DNA of 64,000 nt from Actinokineospora globicatena (GCF_024171945.1 NZ_JAMTCR010000006.1:62001-126000); one strand, 5' to 3'; positions 36,873-59,013 are shown, numbered from the stretch's first letter. The notes: a model not told the origin generated them from the letters alone. Program-made: numbers and translations.

Positions 36873-36876
<4 letters not shown>
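36787..36876 (+). CDS. 29-residue ORF bridging NRPS2 and NRPS3
   Basis: The ATG at 36787 overlaps the NRPS2 stop as ATGA, and the TGA at 36874-36876 overlaps the GTG of NRPS3 as GTGA. The encoded peptide is short and basic ([20 protein letters not shown], then CYEANGRTS), with no recognised domain. It exactly fills the 82-bp gap between the two synthetase genes. It may be a genuine small protein, or only a reading frame that keeps ribosomes moving and couples translation of NRPS3 to NRPS2. NRPS3 also has its own GGGAGG inside this ORF. Whether a stable product is made cannot be judged from sequence. Confidence 0.4.
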
Positions 36877-51056
<14,180 letters not shown>

Positions 51057-51116
51057 ACCGTTGGGGTACAACAGGTTGCCCATCGGGGTAGGGTCCGGCC
51101 ACGGGGCGGAGGCGGA

Positions 51117-51139
51117 CCGACACGTTGTGCTAGTGTCGG
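51117..51139 (+). terminator. Possible hairpin after the NRPS operon
   Basis: CCGACAC and GTGTCGG form a 7-bp perfect stem with a 9-base loop, followed by ATTTGCCCCTTT. It lies 60 bp after the NRPS3 stop and 40 bp before the Spo0M start. It could end the NRPS transcript or be an operator of the downstream gene; the T run is weak. Confidence 0.4.
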
Positions 51140-51178
51140 ATTTGCCCCTTTCTCTGACCTGGATCCAGGAGTCGCCAG

Positions 51179-52204
51179 ATGTTCAAGCGGATGCTTTCGG
51201 CCTTCGGCGTTGGGGGGCCCTCGGTGGACACCGTGTTGGACTCGCCGCACGTCGGACCGGGTGGCACGCTCACCGGTCGGGTCCGCATCAAGGGCGGCAG
51301 CGCGGACGTGGAGATCGGGCAGGTCGTCCTCGCGCTCCAAGCGCGGGTCGAGGTCGAGCACCACGGCGGCGAGGCGCACGGCACCGGCGAGCTGCTGCGC
51401 GCGGTCGTGGCCGAGCGGCTGCGGATCTCCGCGAACCAGGACCTGGACGTGCCGTTCCAGCTGCCGGTGCCGTGGGAGGCGCCGATCACCGCCGTCGGCG
51501 GCAGCCCGCTGCCCGGGATGAACCTGGGCCTGCGCACCGACCTGGTCATCGCGGGCGCCCCGGACAAGGGCGATCTGGACCCGGTCGTGGTGCACCCGCT
51601 GCCCTCGCAGGACCGGGTGCTCGACGCGTTCGGCGCGCTGGGCTTCCGCTTCGCCAAGGCCGACCTCGAGGTCGGGCGGCTGCACGGGGTGCCGCAGCAG
51701 CTTCCGGTGTACCAGGAGGTCGAGTTCTACGCGCCGCCGCAGTTCTCCGGGCGGATCAGCCAGGTCGAGCTGACCTTCGTGGCCACCCCGAACGAGCTGC
51801 ACATCGTCCTGGAGGCCGACCGCCGCGGCGGGGTCTTCGGCGGCGGCGGTGACGCGTTCGGCCGCTTCTCGGTGTCGCACCAGGAAGCCGAAAGCACCGA
51901 CTGGGCGCCGCTGATCGGCCAGTGGCTGGAGCAGGTCTCCCAGCGCTCCCACGGCAACGCGGCCTTCGGCGGCGGCCACCAGCCCGGCTACGGCCAGCCC
52001 GCGTACGGCCAGCCCGGTTACGGCCAGCCCGCCTATGGCCATCACGGTCACCACGACCAGCACCGCCGCGGCCCCGGCATGGGCGCCGTGGTCGGCGGTG
52101 CCGCCGCGGGCATCGTCGGCGGCATGATCCTCGGCGACATGCTCGACGGCGGCCTCATCGACGGCGACGACTCCGGCGGCGAGGACTTCGCGGGCGAGGA
52201 GTGA
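51179..52204 (+). CDS. Spo0M-family sporulation control protein
   Basis: A 341-residue protein with the arrestin-like Spo0M fold in about residues 1-245 (start MFKRMLSAFGVGGPSVDTVL, block GQVVLALQARVEVE, block FYAPPQFSGRISQVELTFVATPNELHIVLE). The C-terminal part differs from short Spo0M proteins: a GYGQPAYGQP repeat tract (about 270-290), a His-rich stretch, a glycine-zipper-like segment (GMGAVVGGAAAGIVGG) and an acidic tail. ATG at 51179 has GGAG about 7 bp upstream. In Bacillus Spo0M affects sporulation; actinobacterial homologues have no firmly known role. It stands between the NRPS genes and the rest of the siderophore locus, with a strong terminator downstream, so it is probably its own transcription unit. 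Confidence 0.85.
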   Translation: MFKRMLSAFGVGGPSVDTVLDSPHVGPGGTLTGRVRIKGGSADVEIGQVVLALQARVEVEHHGGEAHGTGELLRAVVAERLRISANQDLDVPFQLPVPWEAPITAVGGSPLPGMNLGLRTDLVIAGAPDKGDLDPVVVHPLPSQDRVLDAFGALGFRFAKADLEVGRLHGVPQQLPVYQEVEFYAPPQFSGRISQVELTFVATPNELHIVLEADRRGGVFGGGGDAFGRFSVSHQEAESTDWAPLIGQWLEQVSQRSHGNAAFGGGHQPGYGQPAYGQPGYGQPAYGHHGHHDQHRRGPGMGAVVGGAAAGIVGGMILGDMLDGGLIDGDDSGGEDFAGEE

Positions 52205-52206
52205 CC

Positions 52207-52241
52207 ACAAGCGGCCCGCCACCCCCAGGCGGGCCGCTTGT
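52207..52241. terminator. Bidirectional intrinsic terminator
   Basis: A perfect 14-bp stem, ACAAGCGGCCCGCC (52207-52220) pairing with GGCGGGCCGCTTGT (52228-52241), around a 7-base loop. It lies 3 bp after the Spo0M stop and 11 bp before the end of the convergent LLM gene, and can serve both. Confidence 0.85.
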
Positions 52242-52251
52242 CCCTCGTGGG

Positions 52252-53103
52252 TCAGAGCGCCGGTGGACCGCTTTCTATGCGCCGCAACACCGGAGCGAGG
52301 CGGTCGAGGTCCGCGCTGTCCTGGAGCTGTCGTTCGTCCCACCACGTCGCGCCCGCGGATGCCAAGGGACCAATGGTGTCCGCTGCGGTAGCCGGGTCGG
52401 TAGCGCCGCCGAGGACGATCTCGATCGGCGTCGCGCGCAGCGAGCGGACGTAAGAGATCACCTCTTGCGCCAACGCGAGCGGCGGCACAACCCCGTGGCG
52501 TGCCTCGGTAAACAGCGGCACCACCCCGTCCCACTGCACTGCACGGCGGATGGGGCGGCGGTGGGGCCAGAACCCGCCGACCCACACCGGCGGACGGGGG
52601 CGCTGCACAGTCGCGGGAAGCAGAGTGACGTCACGGACCCGGTAGTGCTGCCCGTCGTGGTCGACAGGTTGTCCTGACCAGTACCGGGTCAACAAACCCA
52701 AACCCTCGTCTAGCCGCGACGCCAGCACCCGCGCATCAGTCGGTTCCCCGAAGCTGCCGTACTCGTCGTCCACCGGCCCCCCAAGACCAGTGCCGAAGAC
52801 GACGCGACCACCGCTCACCGCGTCCAGCGTCGCGACCTGCCGGGCCAACTGTTCCGGTCGCCGCCGCGCCACCGGGGTGACCAGGGGGCCGAGTCGGATC
52901 CGCGAGGTCGCCAGTGCCGCCGCGGTCAGCAGCATCCACGGGTCGCCGAACGGGGTGCCGCGGCGTTCCGCCTTGTAGTGCACGACGTGGTCCCAGATGA
53001 ACAGGCCGTCCCAGCCCGCTTCCTCGGCGGCGCTCGCTACCCGCGCCACCGCCCTGGCATCCGCGAAATCGCCGAAGTTGGGGATGTTGATCGAGAAGCG
53101 CAT
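52252..53103 (-). CDS. LLM-class (luciferase-like) F420- or flavin-dependent oxidoreductase
   Basis: A 283-residue TIM-barrel oxidoreductase. Family features: N-terminal SINIPNFGDF, EEAGWDGLFIWDHV, SRIRLGPLVTPVARRRPEQLARQVATLDAVSGGRVVFGTGLG, and RPRPPVWVGGFWP. Such enzymes reduce or oxidize small molecules with reduced F420 or FMN; actinomycete members are mostly F420-dependent, but the cofactor cannot be told here. The gene is convergent with Spo0M and ends at the shared terminator. It lies 40 bp downstream of the DUF5313-like gene on the same strand. No connection with siderophore synthesis is visible. Confidence 0.88.
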   Translation of the reverse strand: MRFSINIPNFGDFADARAVARVASAAEEAGWDGLFIWDHVVHYKAERRGTPFGDPWMLLTAAALATSRIRLGPLVTPVARRRPEQLARQVATLDAVSGGRVVFGTGLGGPVDDEYGSFGEPTDARVLASRLDEGLGLLTRYWSGQPVDHDGQHYRVRDVTLLPATVQRPRPPVWVGGFWPHRRPIRRAVQWDGVVPLFTEARHGVVPPLALAQEVISYVRSLRATPIEIVLGGATDPATAADTIGPLASAGATWWDERQLQDSADLDRLAPVLRRIESGPPAL

Positions 53104-53143
53104 CCCGGCATGCTGCGCCCGCCCGGCCGGCCGGGCAACCCGG

Positions 53144-53539
53144 TTACCGCCGCCAGGCCGCCGAGTACCGCTCCTCGCGCAGCCGGTCCCGGTCCGCCGT
53201 CCGCGCGCGCCGGGCCTGGGCGGCGGATCCGTGCGGGTGCCCGTAGCGGGTCATCCGGTACTCGGTGCTCTCGATGGCGTACGACAGCATGAAGTACACG
53301 CCCACCACCAGGCCGAGCCCGCCGCACGCCAGCGCCAGCCCGACCGGCGCGTCCATGCCGAGCAGCAGCCCCAGGGTGATCAGCGTCGTCAGCGGCACCA
53401 TCCGCAGCAGGGTGCGCACGCCGAACCACGCCAGCCACGACGGGCGCGCCGCGTCGACGAGCACCCAGTCGCGGTAGCGCGCCGGCAGTCGCCCGCCCAG
53501 CAGGTACCAGGCTCGTCTGGCCAGGTTCGGTGTGGTCAC
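53144..53539 (-). CDS. DUF5313-like small membrane protein
   Basis: A 131-residue protein with an N-terminal soluble part (ARRAWYLLGGRLPARYRDWVL), two hydrophobic segments (about residues 43-60 and 64-86) and a charged tail with STEYRMTRYGHP. This layout resembles the actinobacterial DUF5313 family, for which I know no function. The GTG start at 53539 overlaps the stop of the OhrR-like regulator by 4 bp (GTGA), so the two are translationally coupled; the frame is open upstream, but that part is antiphase to the regulator. A membrane partner or target of the regulator is possible, but this is inference. Confidence 0.7.
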   Translation of the reverse strand: MTTPNLARRAWYLLGGRLPARYRDWVLVDAARPSWLAWFGVRTLLRMVPLTTLITLGLLLGMDAPVGLALACGGLGLVVGVYFMLSYAIESTEYRMTRYGHPHGSAAQARRARTADRDRLREERYSAAWRR

Positions 53540-53994
53540 GGTTGCTCTCCCGCCGCCTCGATCACGCGTGTCAGCGAACTGTGCAGCTGGACCAGGGCGT
53601 CGACCTCGATGCCGAGCCGGGCCACGACCGCGGCCGGGATCGCCAGCGCCTGCTCGCGCAGCGCCTGACCGGTCGGGGTGAGCCGGACCGCCAGTTGGCG
53701 CTCGTCGGTCACCGCCCGGTCGCGGCGCAGGTAGCCGATCGCCTCCAGCCGCTTGAGCAGCGGCGACAGGGTGCCCGGGTCCAGCGCGAGCATCCCGCTG
53801 AGCTCCTTGACCGACAACGGGGTGCGGCCCCACAGCGCCAGCATCACCAGGTACTGCGGGTGCGTCAGGCCCATCGGCTCGAGCAGCGGCCGGTACAGGC
53901 CGATGACGCTGCGCGAGGCGATGGCCAGCGCGAAGCAGACCTGCCGCTCCAGGGCCAGCGGGTCCGCGTCGTCGTTGCTTGGTGTACTAATCAT
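53536..53994 (-). CDS. MarR-family regulator of the OhrR (organic peroxide sensor) type
   Basis: A 152-residue winged-helix protein. RQVCFAL with Cys20, LYRPLL with Tyr34 and GLTHPQYLVMLALW align with Bacillus OhrR, where Cys15 is the peroxide-sensing thiol and Tyr29 and Tyr40 stabilise it. Here Cys and the first Tyr are kept, but the second Tyr is His45. The recognition region is DPGTLSPLLKRLEAIGYL and the wing DERQLAVRLT. No ohr gene lies nearby; the only partner is the coupled DUF5313-like gene. The ATG at 53994 lacks a clear ribosome-binding site, so translation may be leaderless. It probably represses its own operon by binding the inverted repeat over its start codon. Confidence 0.82.
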   Translation of the reverse strand: MISTPSNDDADPLALERQVCFALAIASRSVIGLYRPLLEPMGLTHPQYLVMLALWGRTPLSVKELSGMLALDPGTLSPLLKRLEAIGYLRRDRAVTDERQLAVRLTPTGQALREQALAIPAAVVARLGIEVDALVQLHSSLTRVIEAAGEQP

Positions 53995-53997
53995 TAG
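53987..53997. promoter_or_regulatory. Inverted repeat over the OhrR-like start codon, possible operator
   Basis: CTAAT-C-ATTAG is a perfect 5-1-5 inverted repeat centred on the start codon of the regulator, in an AT-rich island unusual for this GC-rich window. MarR proteins usually bind AT-rich palindromes near their own promoters. GTTAAC at 54006-54011 is a second small palindrome next to it. Confidence 0.4.
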
Positions 53998-54053
53998 GGC
54001 ACCATGTTAACCGACCGGCCCCACCCCTGGCTACTGAGAGGCCGCGCACACGA

Positions 54054-54088
54054 CGAACGGGGCGGTCCACAGTGGACCGCCCCGTTCG
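54054..54088. terminator. Strong intrinsic terminator after the siderophore-binding protein gene
   Basis: CGAACGGGGCGGTCCAC (54054-54070) is perfectly complementary to GTGGACCGCCCCGTTCG (54072-54088), a 17-bp stem drawn with a very short loop. It lies 14 bp downstream of the stop of the minus-strand binding-protein gene. Confidence 0.85.
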
Positions 54089-54102
54089 GTGGAGCTACTG
54101 GG

Positions 54103-55068
54103 TCAGAGCTTGCCGAGCACGGCGTCGACCTGGTCGAGCACGCGCAGCGCGTCGCCGTAGTCGAGGATGTTGTACTCGCCGTCGAACACCTTGCCCGCCT
54201 TGACCGCGGTGATGGAGGTGAACAGCGGGTCGGCCTTGAGCTTGGCGCCCGCGCCCGGCGCGGTGACCGGCGGACCGAGGTCGTCGAAGAGCAGCACGGT
54301 GGCGCCGTTGAGCTGGTTGAGCTGCTCGATGGAGTACTGCGCCACGTTGCCGTCGGCGACCTTGGTGGTGGCCTCGTCGAAGGCGATGCCCAGGTCGGCC
54401 AGCGCGGTGGACGGGCCGCCGACCTTGTCGTAGAGGTACCAGCCGGAGCCGTCGTAGGTGCCCAGCGTGGCCCACTTGCCCGCGGCGATCTTGTCCTTGT
54501 GCTTGTCCTTGATCTCGGTGACCCGCGCCTGGTACTTCTTCTCCAGCTCGTCCACCGCGCCGGACTTGCCCACGGCCTCGGCGACCGCCTTGACCTGCGG
54601 CTTCCAGCCCGGGGTGTCACCGGCGGCCGGGATCAGCACGGTCGGGTAGCGGTCCTTGAGCTTCTCGTACTCGGGCTCCTGGTAGTCCGCGGCCAGGATC
54701 AGGTCCGGGTCGAGCTCGGCGATCTTGTCGAAGTTCAGCTCGCCGGTGTCGGTGCCGATGATGGTCAGCTGCTTGAACGGCTCGCCGTCCTTGGCCGCGG
54801 TCAGGTCGATCGCGCCAGCCAGGTTCGCCTTGAGGTCGAGCAGGATGTACGGGATCTGGAAGTCGATCGCGACGATCTTCTTCGGGTCGCCGGGCACCTC
54901 GACCGGGCCCTTGGGGGTCTGCACGGTGCGCTTGGCGGGCGCCGCGGCGGCGGAGCTGGACTGCCCCCCCGAACCTGTCGTCTGCTCGGTGGTCCCGCCG
55001 CACGCGGACAGTGCGAGCAGGACCGCCGCACCCAGGGCGATCAGGCGCGAATGGGCTTTCGCTCTCAT
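54103..55068 (-). CDS. Iron-siderophore ABC transporter substrate-binding lipoprotein
   Basis: A 321-residue secreted lipoprotein. The signal peptide ends at the lipobox LSAC with Cys23, followed by a Gly/Ser/Thr/Ala-rich linker. The rest is the FepB/FhuD-type periplasmic-binding fold: VPGDPKKIVAIDF, LDPDLILAADYQEPEYEKL, WATLGTYDGSGWYLYD, and IEQLNQLNGATVLLFDD. It should capture the ferric siderophore outside the membrane and deliver it to the FecCD permeases at 1143-3157, energised by the ATPase at 55985-56788. It is divergent from the second siderophore-interacting protein across a shared iron box and ends at a strong terminator. Confidence 0.93.
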   Translation of the reverse strand: MRAKAHSRLIALGAAVLLALSACGGTTEQTTGSGGQSSSAAAAPAKRTVQTPKGPVEVPGDPKKIVAIDFQIPYILLDLKANLAGAIDLTAAKDGEPFKQLTIIGTDTGELNFDKIAELDPDLILAADYQEPEYEKLKDRYPTVLIPAAGDTPGWKPQVKAVAEAVGKSGAVDELEKKYQARVTEIKDKHKDKIAAGKWATLGTYDGSGWYLYDKVGGPSTALADLGIAFDEATTKVADGNVAQYSIEQLNQLNGATVLLFDDLGPPVTAPGAGAKLKADPLFTSITAVKAGKVFDGEYNILDYGDALRVLDQVDAVLGKL

Positions 55069-55124
55069 GTGACTACTCCAAGTGAACTGTTTCCTCGCCC
55101 GAACGGGCGGCCATGACGCGGAGA

Positions 55125-55143
55125 TTAGGTGAGGCTATCCTAT
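55125..55143. promoter_or_regulatory. Iron box in the divergent promoter between binding protein and SIP2
   Basis: TTAGGTGAGGCTATCCTAT matches 16 of 19 consensus positions. It lies 56 bp upstream of the binding-protein ATG (minus strand) and 41 bp upstream of the SIP2 ATG (plus strand), so one operator can control both directions. Confidence 0.87.
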
Positions 55144-55184
55144 GTTGACAACGCGTCTGCTGTCACAAGAGGGAGTTCGGCCAG

Positions 55185-55988
55185 ATGACCGCTTACCGCG
55201 CGACGGTGCGGAACACCGCGGCGATCACCCCGCTCATGCGCCGGGTGACCCTCGGCGGCGAGGCGCTGCGCGACTACGAGGGCAGTGGCCTGCCCGACGA
55301 GTCGTGCCGGATCGCCTTCGGTGCCGACCTCACCCGAAATTACACGATTCGACGGCGAGATCCGCTCCGTTGTGAGATCGACATCGACTTCGTCCTGCAC
55401 GAAGGCGGCGTCGCGGCGACCTGGGCGGCCACTGTCGAGCCGGGCGCCGAGATCACCATCAGCGGCGCGCCCGCGGGCAAGTACGCCCCGGCCGACGACG
55501 TCCCGTGGCGGCTGCTCGTCGGTGACGCCACCGCGCTGCCCGCCATCGGCCGAGCGGTCGAGGAGCTACCGGCAGGCGCCGTCGCCCGCGTGATCGCCAT
55601 CGTCGACAACCCGGACGAGCGGCAGACCTTCGACACCAGCGGTGACGTGACTATCGAATGGGTGTACGCCCATTCGGATGAGGCTGGCGACGCGCTGCGC
55701 TCCGCCGTCCGCGACCGCGACCTGCCCGACGGACCGGGCTACACCTGGGTCGCGGGCGAGGCCGCTGCCACCCGCGACGTCCGCCGCCACCTGCGCCACA
55801 CCCTCGGCTTGCCCGCGTCCCGCTACGACACCATCGGCTACTGGCGCTTCGACGCCGAGGCGTGGGAACAGCGCTACCGCCAGGTCTCCGCCGTCATCGA
55901 CCCGAGATTGGCCGCCGCCGACGAGATCGCCGACGACGAGCAGTATTTCGACGCCGTGGATGAAATCTACATCGAGGTGGGACTTTGA
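55185..55988 (+). CDS. Siderophore-interacting protein (FAD-dependent ferric-siderophore reductase), copy 2
   Basis: A 267-residue SIP/ViuB-type flavoprotein. The FAD motif is RNYT at residues 51-54; [34 protein letters not shown] and YTWVAGEAAATRDVRRHLR follow, and the tail GYWRFDAEAWEQRY is typical of the family. ATG at 55185 follows GAGGGAG. Its stop overlaps the TTG of the ATPase gene, so reductase and importer ATPase are coupled. It is clearly diverged from copy 1 at 7754-8566 and has a longer acidic C terminus. Role: release of iron from the imported complex in the cytoplasm. Confidence 0.92.
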   Translation: MTAYRATVRNTAAITPLMRRVTLGGEALRDYEGSGLPDESCRIAFGADLTRNYTIRRRDPLRCEIDIDFVLHEGGVAATWAATVEPGAEITISGAPAGKYAPADDVPWRLLVGDATALPAIGRAVEELPAGAVARVIAIVDNPDERQTFDTSGDVTIEWVYAHSDEAGDALRSAVRDRDLPDGPGYTWVAGEAAATRDVRRHLRHTLGLPASRYDTIGYWRFDAEAWEQRYRQVSAVIDPRLAAADEIADDEQYFDAVDEIYIEVGL

Positions 55989-56788
55989 GCCGCTTGCACG
56001 CCGAGGAGTTGACCCTCGCCTACGACAACCGGGTGGTCGCGAGCGAGTTGGGCGTCTCCATTCCGGATGATTCCTTCACCGTCATCGTTGGCCCTAACGC
56101 GTGCGGTAAGTCGACCCTCCTGAAAGCGTTCGCGCGCGTTCTGAAGCCGAGCAAAGGCGCGGTCTATCTCGACGGTGAGGTCATCGCCTCCTACCGGTCC
56201 AAGGAGGTAGCCCGCAGGCTGGGACTCTTGCCCCAGACCTCCATAGCGCCAAGCGGGATCACCGTGGGGGACTTGGTCGCCCGCGGCCGGTACCCCCACC
56301 AAGGCCTCTTGCGCCAGTGGTCGGTCGACGACGAGGCGGTGGTCACCGAGGTCATGGAGCGCACGGGCGTCGCCGACCTCTCCGGCCGCATGGTCGACGA
56401 GCTCTCCGGTGGGCAGCGCCAACGCGTCTGGCTCGCCATGGTGCTCGCGCAGCGCACGTCGCTGCTGCTGCTCGACGAGCCGACCACGTTCCTGGACATC
56501 GCCCACCAGGTCGAGGTGCTCGACCTGTGCGCTGAGCTGCACGAGCGCGACGGCTACACCCTGGTCGCGGTGCTGCACGACCTGAACCAGGCCTGCCGCT
56601 ACGCCACCCACATGATCGCGCTGAGCCCCGGTGGCGTCGTCGCCGCGCAGGGCCACCCCACCGAGATCGTCACCGCCGAGTTGGTCGGCGAGGTGTTCGG
56701 GCTGCGCTGCCGCGTGGTCGACGACCCGGAGACCGGCACCCCCATGGTCGTCCCGCTGGCCAGGGCCAGGCAGCGGGTGTCCACCTAG
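55985..56788 (+). CDS. FepC-like iron-siderophore ABC transporter ATP-binding protein
   Basis: A 267-residue stand-alone ATPase with Walker A GPNACGKST (36-44), signature LSGGQRQRVWLAM, Walker B LLLLDEPTTFLD and the switch His in AVLHDLNQ. Length and motifs match FepC/FecE importer ATPases. TTG at 55985 is used as start because it overlaps the SIP2 stop as TTGA and GAGGTGGG lies just upstream. It is the only importer-type ATPase in the window and should energise the FecCD pair 53 kb away. Confidence 0.93.
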   Translation: MSRLHAEELTLAYDNRVVASELGVSIPDDSFTVIVGPNACGKSTLLKAFARVLKPSKGAVYLDGEVIASYRSKEVARRLGLLPQTSIAPSGITVGDLVARGRYPHQGLLRQWSVDDEAVVTEVMERTGVADLSGRMVDELSGGQRQRVWLAMVLAQRTSLLLLDEPTTFLDIAHQVEVLDLCAELHERDGYTLVAVLHDLNQACRYATHMIALSPGGVVAAQGHPTEIVTAELVGEVFGLRCRVVDDPETGTPMVVPLARARQRVST

Positions 56789-56855
56789 GACCGGGTGGCG
56801 CGGTTCGGCGCGCGACGGTGGCCACACCGGCTTGACCGACCACTGCCGGAAAAAG

Positions 56856-56874
56856 GTAAGTTAGGCTAACCTAA
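56856..56874. promoter_or_regulatory. Iron box upstream of the dihydroxybenzoate genes
   Basis: GTAAGTTAGGCTAACCTAA matches 17 of 19 consensus positions, the best in the window. A TTGACC at 56832-56837 with TAAGTT at 56857-56862 (19-bp spacing), or TAGGCT at 56862-56867, could be the promoter hexamers, so repressor binding would cover the -10 region. It ends directly at the ATG of a 41-codon leader ORF. Confidence 0.9.
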
Positions 56875-57000
56875 ATGACGCGGGTGATCACATCACCTGA
56901 TGATCGTCCGCGTGGTCCGCGTCATCGCCGCCGCAAGGGGTCCGCCATGGCACACCGCGCCTCCGCCGTCCCGGCACCGTTACCCCGGGGGGCTTCCTGA
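56875..57000 (+). CDS. 41-residue leader ORF between the iron box and dhbA
   Basis: The ATG at 56875 directly follows the iron box, and the TGA at 56998-57000 overlaps the dhbA ATG as TGATG. The peptide begins [10 protein letters not shown], continues with an Arg/His-rich stretch ([12 protein letters not shown]) and ends with LPRGAS; no domain is recognised. If TAGGCT at 56862-56867 is the -10 hexamer, transcription would start at about the A of this ATG, which would make a leaderless message. It may be a real small protein, a translational coupler, or chance. The perfect fit at both ends is the main argument. Confidence 0.4.
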   Translation: MTRVITSPDDRPRGPRHRRRKGSAMAHRASAVPAPLPRGAS

Positions 57001-57827
57001 TGTCCGACAACGCAGCGCGGCGCGACGCGGTGGCGGGTGACGGGAAGACCCCGGCACGGTTCGCGGGCAAGATCGCCCTGGTCACCGGCGCGGGCCAGGG
57101 CATCGGGGCCGCCGTGGCCGCCGCGCTGGCCGCCGAGGGCGCCGCCGTCGCCGCCGTCGACCTGGACCGGGTCCGCGTCGAGGCCGTGGCCGCCGAACAC
57201 CGCACGCGGGGCGCCGAGGTCCGGGCCTACCCCGCCGACGTCTCCCACGGCGACGCCGTCGACCGGGTGGTCGAGCGGGTCGAGAACGACCTCGGACCGA
57301 TCGACGTCCTGGTCAACGTGGCGGGCGTGCTGCGGGCGGGCACCGTCCTCAAGTCCACCGACGACGACTGGCTCAGCACCTTCGCGGTCAACTCCGACGG
57401 GGTGTTCTTCGTCTCCCGCGCGGTCGCCCGCCGGATGGTCCCCCGCGCCGCGGGCGTGATCGTCACCGTCGGCTCCAACGCCGCGGGCGTGCCCAGGATG
57501 GAGATGGCCGCCTACGCCGCCTCCAAGGCCGCCGCCACCATGTTCACCCGCTGCCTCGGCCTGGAACTGGCCGCGCACGGCATCCGCTGCAACGTGGTCT
57601 CGCCCGGCTCCACCGACACCGCCATGCAGCGCGCGCTGTGGACCGGCGACGGCGCCCGCCGGGTGATCGAGGGTTCCCCGGAGAGCTTCCGGGTCGGCAT
57701 CCCGCTCGGCCGGATAGCCGAGTCGGCCGACGTCGCCGACGCGGTGCTCTTCCTCGCCTCGGACCAGGCCAGGCACATCACCATGCAGAACCTCTACGTC
57801 GATGGCGGCGCGACCCTGGTCGGCTGA
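57000..57827 (+). CDS. dhbA: 2,3-dihydro-2,3-dihydroxybenzoate dehydrogenase
   Basis: A 275-residue short-chain dehydrogenase that oxidizes 2,3-dihydro-2,3-dihydroxybenzoate with NAD+ to 2,3-dihydroxybenzoate, the last step to the catechol. Nucleotide-binding TGAGQGIG is at 29-36, NVAG at 106-109, Ser159, and the catalytic Tyr172 and Lys176 in YAASK. EntA/DhbA proteins are about 250-260 residues; this one has about 20 extra at the N terminus, so the true start might lie slightly downstream, though the TGATG overlap with the leader ORF and an upstream G-rich run favour 57000. First of five collinear genes for the aryl cap. Confidence 0.9.
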   Translation: MSDNAARRDAVAGDGKTPARFAGKIALVTGAGQGIGAAVAAALAAEGAAVAAVDLDRVRVEAVAAEHRTRGAEVRAYPADVSHGDAVDRVVERVENDLGPIDVLVNVAGVLRAGTVLKSTDDDWLSTFAVNSDGVFFVSRAVARRMVPRAAGVIVTVGSNAAGVPRMEMAAYAASKAAATMFTRCLGLELAAHGIRCNVVSPGSTDTAMQRALWTGDGARRVIEGSPESFRVGIPLGRIAESADVADAVLFLASDQARHITMQNLYVDGGATLVG

Positions 57828-57856
57828 CAAGTCCACTCCGGACACCGGAGCTGGCG

Positions 57857-59013
57857 ATGAACGAGTGGACACCGATCAGAACGGAGCAGTCTGTGCCTGT
57901 CCTGGGAACCCTCCCCGTCGAGGCCCGACCCGAGGACCTGCCCGCCGCCTACCGGCCGGGCGCGTTCCTGTTCACCTCACCGGCGGGCGTCCTGCTCGCC
58001 GAGGGCGAGCGCGCCGTGCTGGGCTCCCCGGTCGAGGCGCTCGGCGCGCTCGGCGCCGACGAGACCGTCGTCGGCGCGATCCCGTTCGACCCGGCCACAC
58101 CGAGCAGGCTGGTGATCCCCGAGGTGGTGCGCCGGTCCGGCCCGCTGCCCGCGACCCCGCGCCCCGCGCCCCGGGTCGCCGCGCGCTGGCTGGCCCAGCA
58201 CACCGACGCCGACGCCTACCGCACCGGCGTGCGGCGCGCCCTCGAGCTGATGGCGTCCGGCGCGCTGAGCAAGGTGGTGCTCGCCCGCAGGCTCGACCTG
58301 GTGGCCGCCGAACCGGTCGACGTGCTCGACCTGGTCCGCGCGCTGGCCGCCCGCGACCCGCGCGGGCACACCTTCGCCGCCGACCTCGGCGACCGCACGC
58401 TGCTGGGCACCAGCCCGGAACTGCTGGTGCGCCGCAAGGGCAGGCTCGTCGCGTCCAACCCGCTCGCCGGGTCGCGGCCGCGCTCGGAGGACCCGGTGCT
58501 CGACGGCCGCAACGCCACCGAGCTGCTCGCCTCGGCCAAGGACCGCCGCGAGCACGCGGTCGTCGTCACCGCCGTCGCCGACGCCCTCGCCCCGTACTGC
58601 AAGCAGCTGACCGTCCCCAGCGAGCCGGAACTGCTGCCCACCCGGTCCATGTGGCACCTGTCCACCCAGGTCGCGGGCGTGCTGGCCGACCCGGACACCC
58701 CCGTGCTCGAGCTGGCGACCGCGCTGCACCCGACGCCCGCCGTCTGCGGCACCCCCACCGCGGCCGCCCGCCGGGTGATCGGCGAGCTCGAACCGTTCGA
58801 CCGGGGCTTCTACACCGGCGTCGTCGGCTGGTCGGACGCGCGCGGCGACGGCGAGTGGATCGTCACCATCCGCTGCGGCGAGGTGCGCGGCGCGACCCTG
58901 CGGCTGTTCGCGGGCGCGGGCCTGGTGCCCGGGTCCGACCCGGAGGCCGAGCTGGCCGAGACCGGCGCGAAGCTGCGCACCCTGCTCGGCGCGCTCGGCG
59001 TGGAGGAGTCGGC

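Noticed and set aside
51971..52045. Tandem DNA repeat or CRISPR-like array in the Spo0M gene
   Set aside because: The GGCTACGGCCAGCCC-type repeats encode GYGQP units in frame with no spacers; it is a protein repeat.
53581..53600. Third copy of the shared NRPS element (CTGGACCAGGG-like run)
   Set aside because: Only about ten bases match, with no TCCACAG at the right distance and no composition switch; it is ordinary coding sequence of the OhrR-like gene.
54004..55116. Long plus-strand ORF opposite the binding-protein gene
   Set aside because: It is the Val/Arg/Gly-rich complement of a clear lipoprotein gene, with no homology-like motifs; a GC-rich shadow.
56816..56829. Terminator after the FepC-like ATPase (CGGTG/CACCG hairpin)
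   Set aside because: Five-base stem only, no T run, and similar short hairpins are expected by chance at this GC content.
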